From Methylobacterium sp. R2-1 (GTDB lineage: Bacteria > Pseudomonadota > Alphaproteobacteria > Rhizobiales > Beijerinckiaceae), in the NCBI RefSeq assembly GCF_014191355.1, contig NZ_JACHWM010000002.1:248001-312000 (forward strand): 64,000 bases of DNA. Direction: 5' to 3'. Below are positions 57,731 through 64,000 of this stretch, in pieces; position 1 is the stretch's first letter; every line of letters begins with the position of its first letter. The position numbers were made by a program, and so were the translations under genes. The notes beneath the pieces were generated by a model, which worked only from the letters and a program-made list of their open reading frames with translations, was not told the DNA's origin and did no database searches.

Positions 57731-58948
57731 TCAAAGACCTCTGGCCCGGGCCGCCGCGTCGATGAAGCCCTTGGCGGCGGAGAACATCGCGGGCTCGTCG
57801 AGCAGGAAGGCGTCGTGGCCCTTGTCGCTCTCGACTTCCACGAAGGCGACGGGTGCGGCGACCGCGTTCAGTGCATGGACGATGGCGCGGGAATCGGCGG
57901 TGGGGAACAGCCAGTCCGAGGTGAAGGACATCACGCAGAAGCGGGTTTTCGAGCCGCGGAAGGCGTTGGCCAGCACGCCGCCATGGTCCTCGGCGAGATC
58001 GAAATAGTCCATCGCCCGCGTGAGATAGAGGTAGGCGTTGGCATCGAACCGCTCGACGAAGCTGAGGCCCTGGTGGCGCAGGTAGCTCTCGATCTGGAAG
58101 TCGGCGTTGAAGGAGAAGGTCGGCGCTGCCCGGTTCTGCAGGCGGCGGCCGAACTTGCGGTGCAGGGCCGGCTCGGAGAGGTAGGTGATGTGTGCGCCCA
58201 TCCGCGCGACGCCGAGGCCCTTGGACGGCCGGGTGCCGGCTTCGAGATAGCGGCCCTCCTCCCAGGCCGGGTCGGCCATGATCGCCTGCCGGCCGACCTC
58301 GTGGAAGGCGATGTTCTGCGCGGAATGCCGCGCGCCGGTAGCGATCGGCATGGCGGAAAAAACCCGCTCGGGGAAGAGCGAGGCCCATTGCAGCACCTGC
58401 ATCCCGCCCATCGAGCCGCCGATGCAGAGGAACAGATCCGGGATGCCGAGCCGGTCGAGCAGCATCGCCTGGGCGCGGACCATGTCGCGGATCGTCACCA
58501 GCGGGAAATCGAGTCCGTAAGGGCGGCCCGTCTCCGGGTTGAGCGAGGCGGGCCCGGTCGAGCCCATGCAGGAGCCGATCACGTTCGAGCAGACGACGAA
58601 GTAGCGGTCCGTGTCGACCGGCTTGCCGGGCCCCACCAGCGTCTCCCACCAGCCGGGCTTGCCCGTCACGGGGTGGCGATGGGCGAAGTGCTGGTCGCCG
58701 GTGAGCGCGTGGCAGATCAGCACCGCGTTCGAGCGCCGGGCGTTGAGGGTGCCGGCGGTCTGGTAGGCGATCTGGAAGGGGCCGAGGCGCGCGCCGGAAT
58801 CCATGGCGAGCGGTTCGTCGGCGGTAAACAGCATCACGGGGCTGCGCGGGTCGGAGGCCGGCGAGGCTTCATAGACCGCCCGGCGCGCATCCTCCCGCAG
58901 GACGGTCTCGGCGTCACGCTCGGCGTTCTGAATGAGGGTGGAATCCAT
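57731..58948 (-). CDS. metX: Homoserine O-acetyltransferase
   Basis: 405 residues from ATG 58948; the frame is open further but without similarity. It is an alpha/beta-hydrolase enzyme acetylating homoserine with acetyl-CoA. The nucleophile is the Ser in [15 protein letters not shown]. The Asp and His of the triad are in [12 protein letters not shown] and [15 protein letters not shown]. Other family motifs are [13 protein letters not shown] and [14 protein letters not shown]. It is the first gene of the metX-metW operon. Confidence 0.94.
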   Translation of the reverse strand: MDSTLIQNAERDAETVLREDARRAVYEASPASDPRSPVMLFTADEPLAMDSGARLGPFQIAYQTAGTLNARRSNAVLICHALTGDQHFAHRHPVTGKPGWWETLVGPGKPVDTDRYFVVCSNVIGSCMGSTGPASLNPETGRPYGLDFPLVTIRDMVRAQAMLLDRLGIPDLFLCIGGSMGGMQVLQWASLFPERVFSAMPIATGARHSAQNIAFHEVGRQAIMADPAWEEGRYLEAGTRPSKGLGVARMGAHITYLSEPALHRKFGRRLQNRAAPTFSFNADFQIESYLRHQGLSFVERFDANAYLYLTRAMDYFDLAEDHGGVLANAFRGSKTRFCVMSFTSDWLFPTADSRAIVHALNAVAAPVAFVEVESDKGHDAFLLDEPAMFSAAKGFIDAAARARGL

Positions 58949-59408
58949 GGCATGTCCCGGGTGCCGGCCCTGGAACCGGTCCCGAGCGGCCCGGCACCGA
59001 CTGTCCCGCCGGTCGTGCGGGCGGAGCGATACACCCGCGCGCGTATCTTGGGAGCGTGTCTTGGCCGGCTGATCATAGGAGGTAATGTGCGCGTCCCCGA
59101 GCGTCAACGCGGCGCGAAAGGCGGATCGGGCGGCGGTGCCAGGACGCACATGCCCTGCGCCCCGGTCCTCCGGAGCCGCGGACCGTACATCCCATGGGCA
59201 CGCCGGACTTCGTCGTCGCCAACCCCTCTCGACGGCCCGGCGGCGCAGCGCGACTCGGTGCTCTCGGCGAAGCCCCGGAGCGGGTCGAACGCGGCACCGC
59301 GTCCTCGACGAGGTCGGCAGCCACGCCGCCCGGTTTCGGGTCCGAGGCCGGCGCAACCCTAACGGATGTCAATGCGGGCCGAACGGCTCCGGCTTACCGA
59401 TATCCTTG

Positions 59409-59428
59409 CCTCGGATGTCCCTCCGAGG
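59409..59428 (+). other. Perfect hairpin ahead of an orphan terminator
   Basis: CCTCGGA (59409-59415) pairs with TCCGAGG (59422-59428) around a 6-base loop, 22 bases before the terminator stem. Confidence 0.55.
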
Positions 59429-59450
59429 ATGTCATCACCAACCCTCCTCG

Positions 59451-59482
59451 CCCCGCGCCCCATGGGCAGCGGGGTTTTCTTT
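59451..59482 (+). terminator. Orphan rho-independent terminator
   Basis: The stem CCCCGCGCCC (59451-59460) pairs with GGGC and GCGGGG (59464-59474, one bulged A) over a CAT loop. TTTTCTTT follows. There is no recognised gene upstream on this strand, and msrB starts about 200 bases further on. Confidence 0.75.
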
Positions 59483-59686
59483 AGTTGTCTCCGTTATCCC
59501 CGCGTATTCTCCGCGCCGGAAGCGCGACGGCCGATAGCCTGCGGCGGTTCGTCTTCGCGGCGGCCTGGACCGTTCCGTGCTATCGATTGCGCGCGATTGA
59601 TGATCCTGTGCATGCCGCCCGAGCCTCCGGGGAGTCCGTCCTCCCCGCAAGCCGCCGGGCGGCCTGATCCGTCGGAGTCCCCGCGC

Positions 59687-60193
59687 ATGAACCGCCGCCA
59701 GACCTTGCGAGCCGGAGCCTCGTTGCTGGGCCTACTCGCCGCCACCCGCCTCACGGCCGTGATGGCGGCCGGTTCCAGCTCCGCCGGAGGGTTCGAGGTC
59801 GAGAAGTCCGAGGCCGAATGGCGCGCGCGGCTCTCGCCCGCCGCCTACCAAGTTCTGCGCGAGCACGGCACCGAACGGGCCTACACGAGTCCGCTCAACG
59901 GCGAGAAGCGTCCGGGCCGCTTCGTCTGCGCCGGCTGCGACCTGCCGCTGTTCTCCTCAAAAACCAAGTTCGAGAGCGGCACCGGTTGGCCGAGCTTCTT
60001 CGAGCCGCTTCCCGGCGCGGTGGGGACGCAGGTCGACACCGCCTACGGCATGAGGCGCACGGAGGTACATTGCCGCCGCTGCGGCGGTCATCTCGGCCAC
60101 GTCTTCGAGGACGGCCCGAAGCCGACCGGCCTGCGCTACTGCATGAACGGCGTGTCCCTGCGTTTCGAGCCCGCCGCCGACGGCCCGGCCTGA
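59687..60193 (+). CDS. msrB: Exported peptide-methionine (R)-S-oxide reductase
   Basis: 168 residues from ATG 59687. The N-terminus MNRRQTLRAGASLLGLLAAT looks like a Tat or Sec signal (twin arginine), so the enzyme is probably periplasmic. The MsrB domain (about 38-162) has the zinc ligands CAGC and CRRC. The motif GTGWPSFFEP and catalytic Cys in RYCMNGVSLRF are also present. It reduces R-methionine sulfoxide in proteins. The msrA gene follows, so both stereoisomers are covered. Confidence 0.92.
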   Translation: MNRRQTLRAGASLLGLLAATRLTAVMAAGSSSAGGFEVEKSEAEWRARLSPAAYQVLREHGTERAYTSPLNGEKRPGRFVCAGCDLPLFSSKTKFESGTGWPSFFEPLPGAVGTQVDTAYGMRRTEVHCRRCGGHLGHVFEDGPKPTGLRYCMNGVSLRFEPAADGPA

Positions 60194-60261
60194 GGCGCGG
60201 ATCCGAGACAGGCATCATCGACAAGCATCGTCACCGAGGACGAGCATCGAGGATCGAGATC

Positions 60262-61032
60262 ATGATGACCGAACGCCTCCGCCCACGCATGTCGCTTCTG
60301 CTCGGCGGTCTCGCCGGCCTCGCCCTGCTCGCCGGCGCGGCCCTGCCCCTGGCGCCCGCCTCGGCGGAGGAGGGCGGGCGGCGCCTGCCGGAAGCGGCGA
60401 TGACGGCCCGGGAGACGGCCAAGGATTCTGCCAAAGATCCGGCCAAGGATCCGGCGAAAAGCGGTTCGGGCCTGCGCACGGCGACCTTCGCGGGCGGCTG
60501 CTTCTGGGGCGTACAGGGCGTGTTCCAGCACGTGAAGGGCGTGACGAACGCCGTCTCCGGTTATGCCGGCGGCACTCGGGCGAGCGCCCGCTACGACGAG
60601 GTCGGCACCGGCCGCACCGGGCACGCGGAAGCGGTGCAGGTCACCTACGATCCTGCGGTGGTCCGCTACGACGAGTTGCTGCAGATCTTCTTCTCGGTGG
60701 CGCTCGATCCGACCGAGGTGAACCGGCAGGGCCCGGATACCGGCCCGCAATACCGCTCGGCGCTGTTTCCCGCAGATCCGGAGCAGGCCAAGGTGGCCAA
60801 GGCCTACATCGCCCAGCTCGATGAAGCGAAGGCGTTCTCGAAGCCTATCGCCACCAAGATCGAGGCCGGCGCCTTCTACCCGGCGGAAGGCTACCATCAG
60901 GATTACATGACGCTTCACCCGACCAACAGCTACATCGTCGCCAACGACGCGCCGAAGCTGCGGGACCTGAAGGCGCTGTTCCCAGAGCGAGCGAACGCGC
61001 AGCCGGTGCGAGTGGGCCGCCCGCCGGCCTGA
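60262..61032 (+). CDS. msrA: Exported peptide-methionine (S)-S-oxide reductase
   Basis: 256 residues from ATG 60262, with GAGGA about 9 bases upstream (ATG 60265 equally possible). A signal-like hydrophobic segment (MSLLLGGLAGLALLAGAALP, then APASAEE) is followed by a spacer with repeated AKD units (AKDSAKDPAKDPAKS). The MsrA domain has the active Cys in TFAGGCFWGVQGVF. It continues with SGYAGGTRASARYDEVGTGR, GHAEAVQVTYDP and GPQYRSALFP. It sits 68 bases after msrB and is probably co-transcribed. Together they form a periplasmic repair pair. Confidence 0.92.
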   Translation: MMTERLRPRMSLLLGGLAGLALLAGAALPLAPASAEEGGRRLPEAAMTARETAKDSAKDPAKDPAKSGSGLRTATFAGGCFWGVQGVFQHVKGVTNAVSGYAGGTRASARYDEVGTGRTGHAEAVQVTYDPAVVRYDELLQIFFSVALDPTEVNRQGPDTGPQYRSALFPADPEQAKVAKAYIAQLDEAKAFSKPIATKIEAGAFYPAEGYHQDYMTLHPTNSYIVANDAPKLRDLKALFPERANAQPVRVGRPPA

Positions 61033-61038
61033 CCGGGC

Positions 61039-61063
61039 GTCCCCTCCCGCGAGGGGAGGGGAC
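61039..61063. terminator. Bidirectional hairpin between convergent msrA and bfr
   Basis: Perfect ten-base arms GTCCCCTCCC (61039-61048) and GGGAGGGGAC (61054-61063) with a 5-base loop, placed between two gene ends. No T-run, so termination strength is uncertain. Confidence 0.5.
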
Positions 61064-61071
61064 GAGACGGA

Positions 61072-61569
61072 TCACTCTTTCTCGGGCGCGATCTGCTCCA
61101 GGCCGCCGACATGGCGCTGGGCGTAGAGCGGCAGGCCGATCTGGCCGATCAGGTCGAGCTGCGTCTCGAGGAAGTCGATATGGCCTTCCTCGTCCTCGGC
61201 CAGATCCTCGAACAGCCGCTTGGAGACGCGGTCATTGATCGAGTCGCAGTACTTGGCGGCTTCGAGATAGAGCGCGCGCGCCTCGTTCTCGGCGGCGAGA
61301 TCGCACTCGATGATCTCCTGAACGTTCTGGCCGATCCGCAGCGGGTCGAGTTCCTGCAGGTTCGGGAAGCCGTCGAGGAACAGGATCCGATCGATGAACC
61401 GGTCGGCGTGGTTCATTTCCTCGATCGATTCCTTGCGCCAGAACTTGGCGAGATCGACGTAGCCCCAATCGTTCAGCAGGCGGAAATGCAGCCAGTACTG
61501 GTTGACGGCCGTCAGCTCGCTGCGCAGGCCCCGGTTGAGATAATCGATGACCTTGGCATCGCCCTTCAT
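61072..61569 (-). CDS. bfr: Bacterioferritin
   Basis: 165 residues, the standard length. A 24-subunit haem-containing iron store. All dinuclear ferroxidase ligands are present: Glu18, Glu51, His54, Glu94, Glu127 and His130. The haem ligand Met52 is in [11 protein letters not shown]. The start is [20 protein letters not shown]. It lies 44 bases downstream of bfd on the same strand. A candidate Irr-type box lies 77-93 bases upstream of the start, inside the bfd coding end. Confidence 0.96.
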   Translation of the reverse strand: MKGDAKVIDYLNRGLRSELTAVNQYWLHFRLLNDWGYVDLAKFWRKESIEEMNHADRFIDRILFLDGFPNLQELDPLRIGQNVQEIIECDLAAENEARALYLEAAKYCDSINDRVSKRLFEDLAEDEEGHIDFLETQLDLIGQIGLPLYAQRHVGGLEQIAPEKE

Positions 61570-61613
61570 CCGTCACTCTCCTCGTGAGGCGTCGGGACGA
61601 ACGACCGCTCGTC

Positions 61614-61904
61614 TCAGGCTGCGACGCCCTCGGGCTCCCTTGTAGTTTGGAATGATCCCAAACTGCAAGATGTCTCGCAAGCCGTCGAACAGGCGTGGGC
61701 GCTGCCATGCGTCGATGTATGAGCCTGCGCTTCATCGATGGCGTTGCGCAGGATCGAACGGATGGTTCGCGCGCAGCGTCCGCATTTCGGACTGCAGCCG
61801 AGACAACCATAGACCTGGGCCGGCGTACGGGGACAGCCCGGACCCGGCTGCAGGCACGCGCGCACCTGTCCGTCGGAGAGGACGTTGCAAGAGCAGACAA
61901 TCAT
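61614..61904 (-). CDS. bfd: Bacterioferritin-associated ferredoxin with Cys-containing C-terminal extension
   Basis: 96 residues from ATG 61904 (MIVCSCNVLSDGQVRACL). The [2Fe-2S] ligands are expected at Cys4, Cys6, Cys41 and Cys44 (CSC and CGRC). Bfd passes electrons to bacterioferritin to release stored iron. The protein is longer than the usual ~60-70 residues. It has two extra cysteines in GCLGCSPK and a tail after about residue 62 with His and three more cysteines (AHACSTACETSCS). Part of the DNA for the tail doubles as the candidate bfr control site. Confidence 0.85.
   Translation of the reverse strand: MIVCSCNVLSDGQVRACLQPGPGCPRTPAQVYGCLGCSPKCGRCARTIRSILRNAIDEAQAHTSTHGSAHACSTACETSCSLGSFQTTREPEGVAA
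61646..61662 (-). promoter_or_regulatory. Candidate Irr/ICE box for bfr (inside bfd)
   Basis: TTTGGAATGATCCCAAA is a near-perfect dyad resembling the rhizobial Irr iron-control element (approximately TTTAGAA-n3-TTCTAAA). The palindrome extends to 11-base arms at 61640-61650 and 61658-61668 with one mismatch. It lies upstream of bfr. Confidence 0.5.
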
Positions 61905-62266
61905 GCGGGCGATCGCAACCTGTCGTGCCTGTCGGGAAGCCTTCCCGCGAGGGCCGGCGGAGCCCGGAGCCTCAATCATTCGCACCGCTCAAGGCCACTG
62001 GAAATCGGCCGATTTGAGGCAAGTGCAGATTAGAATGATTGAAAACTTCAAGCTTTTCAGGACTTTAGCGATCGAGGCGGGCTATGACAACTCCTGACGG
62101 GCACGATTGAATGCGACGCGAGCCTTCGTCGTGACCGGCCGCGAAACGGCAGCGGCCCCATGAGCCGGCACTTCGGATGAACGGCACTCGGCCGAACGTC
62201 CTCGCCGACAACGCGAAATTCGCGCGGAGCCCGATTGTGGGCTCTCGGAAGCGCGGGCGCCGCCGC
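61905..62266. other. Control region upstream of bfd
   Basis: 362 bases without a gene between bfd and the universal stress protein gene end. It is more AT-rich at 62020-62075. It contains the second candidate Irr box at 62029-62045, about 125 bases before the bfd start. Confidence 0.45.
62029..62045. promoter_or_regulatory. Candidate Irr/ICE box upstream of bfd
   Basis: ATTAGAATGATTGAAAA matches the recalled TTTAGAA-n3-TTCTAAA pattern at all but three positions. It shares the core GAATGAT with the box before bfr. Confidence 0.4.
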
Positions 62267-63130
62267 TCAGTGCGCCATCAGCACCGGTACGGTCGCATGC
62301 GACAGGATGTGGCTGGTCGGCCCGCCGAAAATCATCTGGCGCAGGCGGCTCTGGGTATAGGCGCCCTTGATCAGCAGGTCGCAGCCGAATGACTCGGCGT
62401 TGTCGAGATAGAGTTCGCCGGGGGTACGGCGGCCGGCAGGGAGCGCCTTGTGGGCGGCCTCAATCCCCTCGCAGGCGAGCGCGCGCGCCACATCCTCCGC
62501 GCTCGGACCCGGCACCATCCCGCCCTCGGCGCTGAGCACGAGCACGCGCCGGGCCCGGCGCAGGAACGGCATGGCGAAGGCGATGGCGCGCGCCGTCTCG
62601 GTCGAGCCGTTCCAGGCGATCAGAATCGCCTCGCCGACGCAGGACGGGGCGGCGGGCGGCGCGAGGAGAATCGGGCGCCCGCTCTCGAACAGGGCGGTCT
62701 CGAAGGTGGTCATGCGCGGTGCGCCGTCATCGGCGCCCGGCCGGCCGACGACCGTGGCCGAGAACAGCCGCGCGTACTGGCCGAGGAAGGCGTCCCCCGG
62801 CGGCACGTCGGGCTGCCAGCGGTAGCGCGGTCCGGCATTGGCCACGGCATCCGGGGCGCAGGAGGCGCCGGGCTCGCGCCGGGGCAGGCCGGCCGCCTCC
62901 ATCGCCGCGACGAAGCGCTGGCCCGCATCCTGCGCCTCGGCCTGGTCGGCCTCCTCGTCGCGCAGCCATGTCATGCCGCCGACCATGTCCACGGGCACAT
63001 ATTCGGCGAGCGCCGGGCGCAGGGACACGCCCTCGATCAGGCTGCCGAAGCGGCGTGCCACCAGCACCGCGGTCGCAAAGACCGAGGGCAGGGCGTCGTG
63101 GAGGGTGACCGGGACGAGCAGGGTCTTCAT
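62267..63130 (-). CDS. Universal stress protein, tandem UspA type
   Basis: 287 residues made of two Usp-like halves. The first starts MKTLLVPVTLHDALPSVFAT. The second starts about residue 160 with AILIAWNGSTETARAIAFAM and ends LLIKGAYTQSRLRQMIFGG, SHILSHATVPVLMAH. The C-terminal half keeps the Usp fold order and the final TxPVLxxH, but the ATP-binding GxxGx9GS/T signature is only partly kept, so nucleotide binding is unsure. Such tandem Usp proteins are common in Methylobacterium and Rhizobiales. Confidence 0.88.
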   Translation of the reverse strand: MKTLLVPVTLHDALPSVFATAVLVARRFGSLIEGVSLRPALAEYVPVDMVGGMTWLRDEEADQAEAQDAGQRFVAAMEAAGLPRREPGASCAPDAVANAGPRYRWQPDVPPGDAFLGQYARLFSATVVGRPGADDGAPRMTTFETALFESGRPILLAPPAAPSCVGEAILIAWNGSTETARAIAFAMPFLRRARRVLVLSAEGGMVPGPSAEDVARALACEGIEAAHKALPAGRRTPGELYLDNAESFGCDLLIKGAYTQSRLRQMIFGGPTSHILSHATVPVLMAH

Positions 63131-63271
63131 GGCCGGCCTCCGAAGGGTGCGAGGGGCAAGAGGGACGTGTGAGGGACGTGTCCGGCGGAGGCTAGATCGA
63201 AATGGCGCGTCGGAAAACCGCGCAGCAAGCCGTCATCCCCGCCCGTGTCGCCGCCGTCGTCGGGCCGGGTA

Positions 63272-64000
63272 TCAACCGGGTGTCGCGGCGTTCCTCGTCG
63301 CCTCGGCGGGATGGCTGGGATCGAGCCGGCGGCGGACGAGGCGGGTCAGAGGCCGCTCCACCAGCCGGTGTGCGAGGAGCGCGGCGGGCAGGGTCAGCGC
63401 GACCATGATGACGAGACTCGGCCATGGTCCGAGCACGGGCGCGAGGCCGGTGCGCAGCAGCCCTTCGCGGACCGCCCGCAGAACGAAGGGATGCAGAAGG
63501 TAGAGGGCGTAGGAGGCATCGCCCAGCCGTTCGGCCGCACCGAGGGAACGGGCAGCCCACCCGCCGCGCACCGCTTCGGGCCGATCCCGGCCGAGCACCG
63601 CCGCCGCCACGAGGAGCGCAGCGGGCAGGCCCCAGGCAAAGAGGCGGAAGGCCGGCTCAGCCGGAGCAGCGGCGAGCCCGAACAGACCCGCCGCGGCGAG
63701 CGCGACACGGGCCGGTGCGTGCAGACGAAATCCCTCGGCGCGCAGCAGCGCGAGCCCTGCGCCGAGAGCGAATTCGAGCACGATCGGATCGGACCAGAAG
63801 GCGAGGGGGACCGGCGGTGTTGGCATCAGCCGCCCGGCGAGAACGACGAGCGCCAGGGCGCCGACGAGCCACGCCACCGCAGCACGTCGCGGAAAGCCGA
63901 GGCCGAGGGCAAACAGAGCGTAGAAGGCCATCTCGTAGTTCAGGGTCCAGCCCAGCCCGTAGAGCGGCAGCACCGCCCCGTCGGGCCGGGCCATCGGCCA
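63272..64000 (-). CDS. Acyltransferase 3 family (OafA/YrhL-like) membrane protein, N-terminal end outside window
   Basis: The frame is open to the window edge, so the true start is beyond 64000. The visible 243 residues include PLYGLGWTLNYEMAFYALFA (the conserved WTLxxExxFY segment), six or seven hydrophobic helices, and LGDASYALYLLHPFVLRAV with a C-terminal HRLVERPLTRLVRRRL. This is the hallmark layout of acyltransferase-3 proteins that O-acylate surface sugars. The N-terminal catalytic His region is not in the window. The gene lies 141 bases from the Usp gene start. Confidence 0.88.
   Translation of the reverse strand, partial: WPMARPDGAVLPLYGLGWTLNYEMAFYALFALGLGFPRRAAVAWLVGALALVVLAGRLMPTPPVPLAFWSDPIVLEFALGAGLALLRAEGFRLHAPARVALAAAGLFGLAAAPAEPAFRLFAWGLPAALLVAAAVLGRDRPEAVRGGWAARSLGAAERLGDASYALYLLHPFVLRAVREGLLRTGLAPVLGPWPSLVIMVALTLPAALLAHRLVERPLTRLVRRRLDPSHPAEATRNAATPG

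Larger units (their letters stand above)
58949..59686. other. Intergenic region with a plus-strand hairpin pair and terminator
   Basis: 738 bases between metX and msrB (divergent). On the plus strand it holds AGGAGGTA with an ATG at 59085, a hairpin at 59409-59428 and a strong terminator at 59451-59482. No convincing protein connects them: the frames from 59085 and 59194 are Arg/Pro/Ser-rich. A short untranslated RNA or leader transcript is possible. Confidence 0.4.

Noticed and set aside
58949..59090. SAM-II type riboswitch upstream of metX
   Set aside because: Alphaproteobacterial metX genes often have one, but I could not find the conserved pseudoknot segments in this leader on the minus strand.
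59085..59537. 150-codon plus-strand frame with a good ribosome site
   Set aside because: The product is Arg/Pro/Ser-rich without a fold pattern, and a strong terminator lies inside the frame.

Overview
This window looks like chromosome from a high-GC, pink-pigmented methylotrophic alphaproteobacterium of the Methylobacterium/Methylorubrum group (Rhizobiales). The evidence is a complete N-methylglutamate (NMG) pathway cluster for methylamine use, the sucCD-sucA-odhB-lpd gene order, MetX/MetW methionine synthesis, Irr-type iron boxes at bfd-bfr, and uniformly GC-rich coding sequence. No phage, insertion sequence, CRISPR array or rRNA was seen. The only RNA gene found is a tRNA-Gly(CCC).

Layout. 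(1) 1-8026: TCA-cycle operon sucC(partial)-sucD-sucA-yciI-like-odhB-small membrane ORF-lpd. (2) 8290-19364: NMG locus. mgdABCD (soxBDAG-like NMG dehydrogenase) is on the minus strand. Divergent from it are a GlxA/AraC-type regulator and mgsABC-gmaS (NMG synthase and gamma-glutamylmethylamide synthetase). (3) 19422-25400: HD hydrolase, small membrane protein, tRNA-Gly, secreted small protein, a tandem DUF606 permease, an ArsB-like permease and a decayed OB-fold gene fragment. (4) 25396-41213: signalling and surface region with a chemoreceptor, a FecR-domain protein, a two-domain glycosyltransferase, a 2333-residue glycine-rich autotransporter and a CHASE2 class III adenylate cyclase. (5) 41682-46768: sulfur nanocompartment locus with a 68-aa protein, a serine acetyltransferase, an encapsulin shell protein carrying a cyclic-nucleotide-binding-like insertion, and a cysteine desulfurase cargo with a ~270-residue disordered N-terminal loading region. 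(6) 46902-55584: DUF808 protein, an EAL/GGDEF cyclic-di-GMP pair, OmpW-like porin, small secreted proteins, gamma-glutamyltranspeptidase and an APH-fold kinase. (7) 56038-64000: plsC, metX-metW, exported MsrB and MsrA, bfd-bfr, a universal stress protein and a truncated acyltransferase.

How they work together. SucA, OdhB and Lpd form 2-oxoglutarate dehydrogenase, and SucCD takes its succinyl-CoA. GmaS and MgsABC trap methylamine as gamma-glutamylmethylamide and then N-methylglutamate. MgdABCD oxidises N-methylglutamate and passes the C1 unit to tetrahydrofolate. CysE makes O-acetylserine for cysteine, which the encapsulated desulfurase can strip of sulfur; MetX/MetW and MsrA/MsrB deal with methionine synthesis and repair.

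The most interesting system is region 5. Its shell protein has a CRP-like nucleotide-binding insertion but is translationally coupled to a cysteine desulfurase cargo, and an intact adenylate cyclase gene lies just upstream. The insertion lacks the usual phosphate-binding arginine, so a ligand-gated sulfur compartment is a hypothesis, not a conclusion. Other notable points are a 14-bp tandem duplication that removes the natural stop of the diguanylate cyclase, a glutamate-synthase-like MgsC without the iron-sulfur cysteines, a shortened AraC HTH in the NMG regulator, and paired Irr-like boxes at bfd-bfr, one inside the bfd coding sequence.
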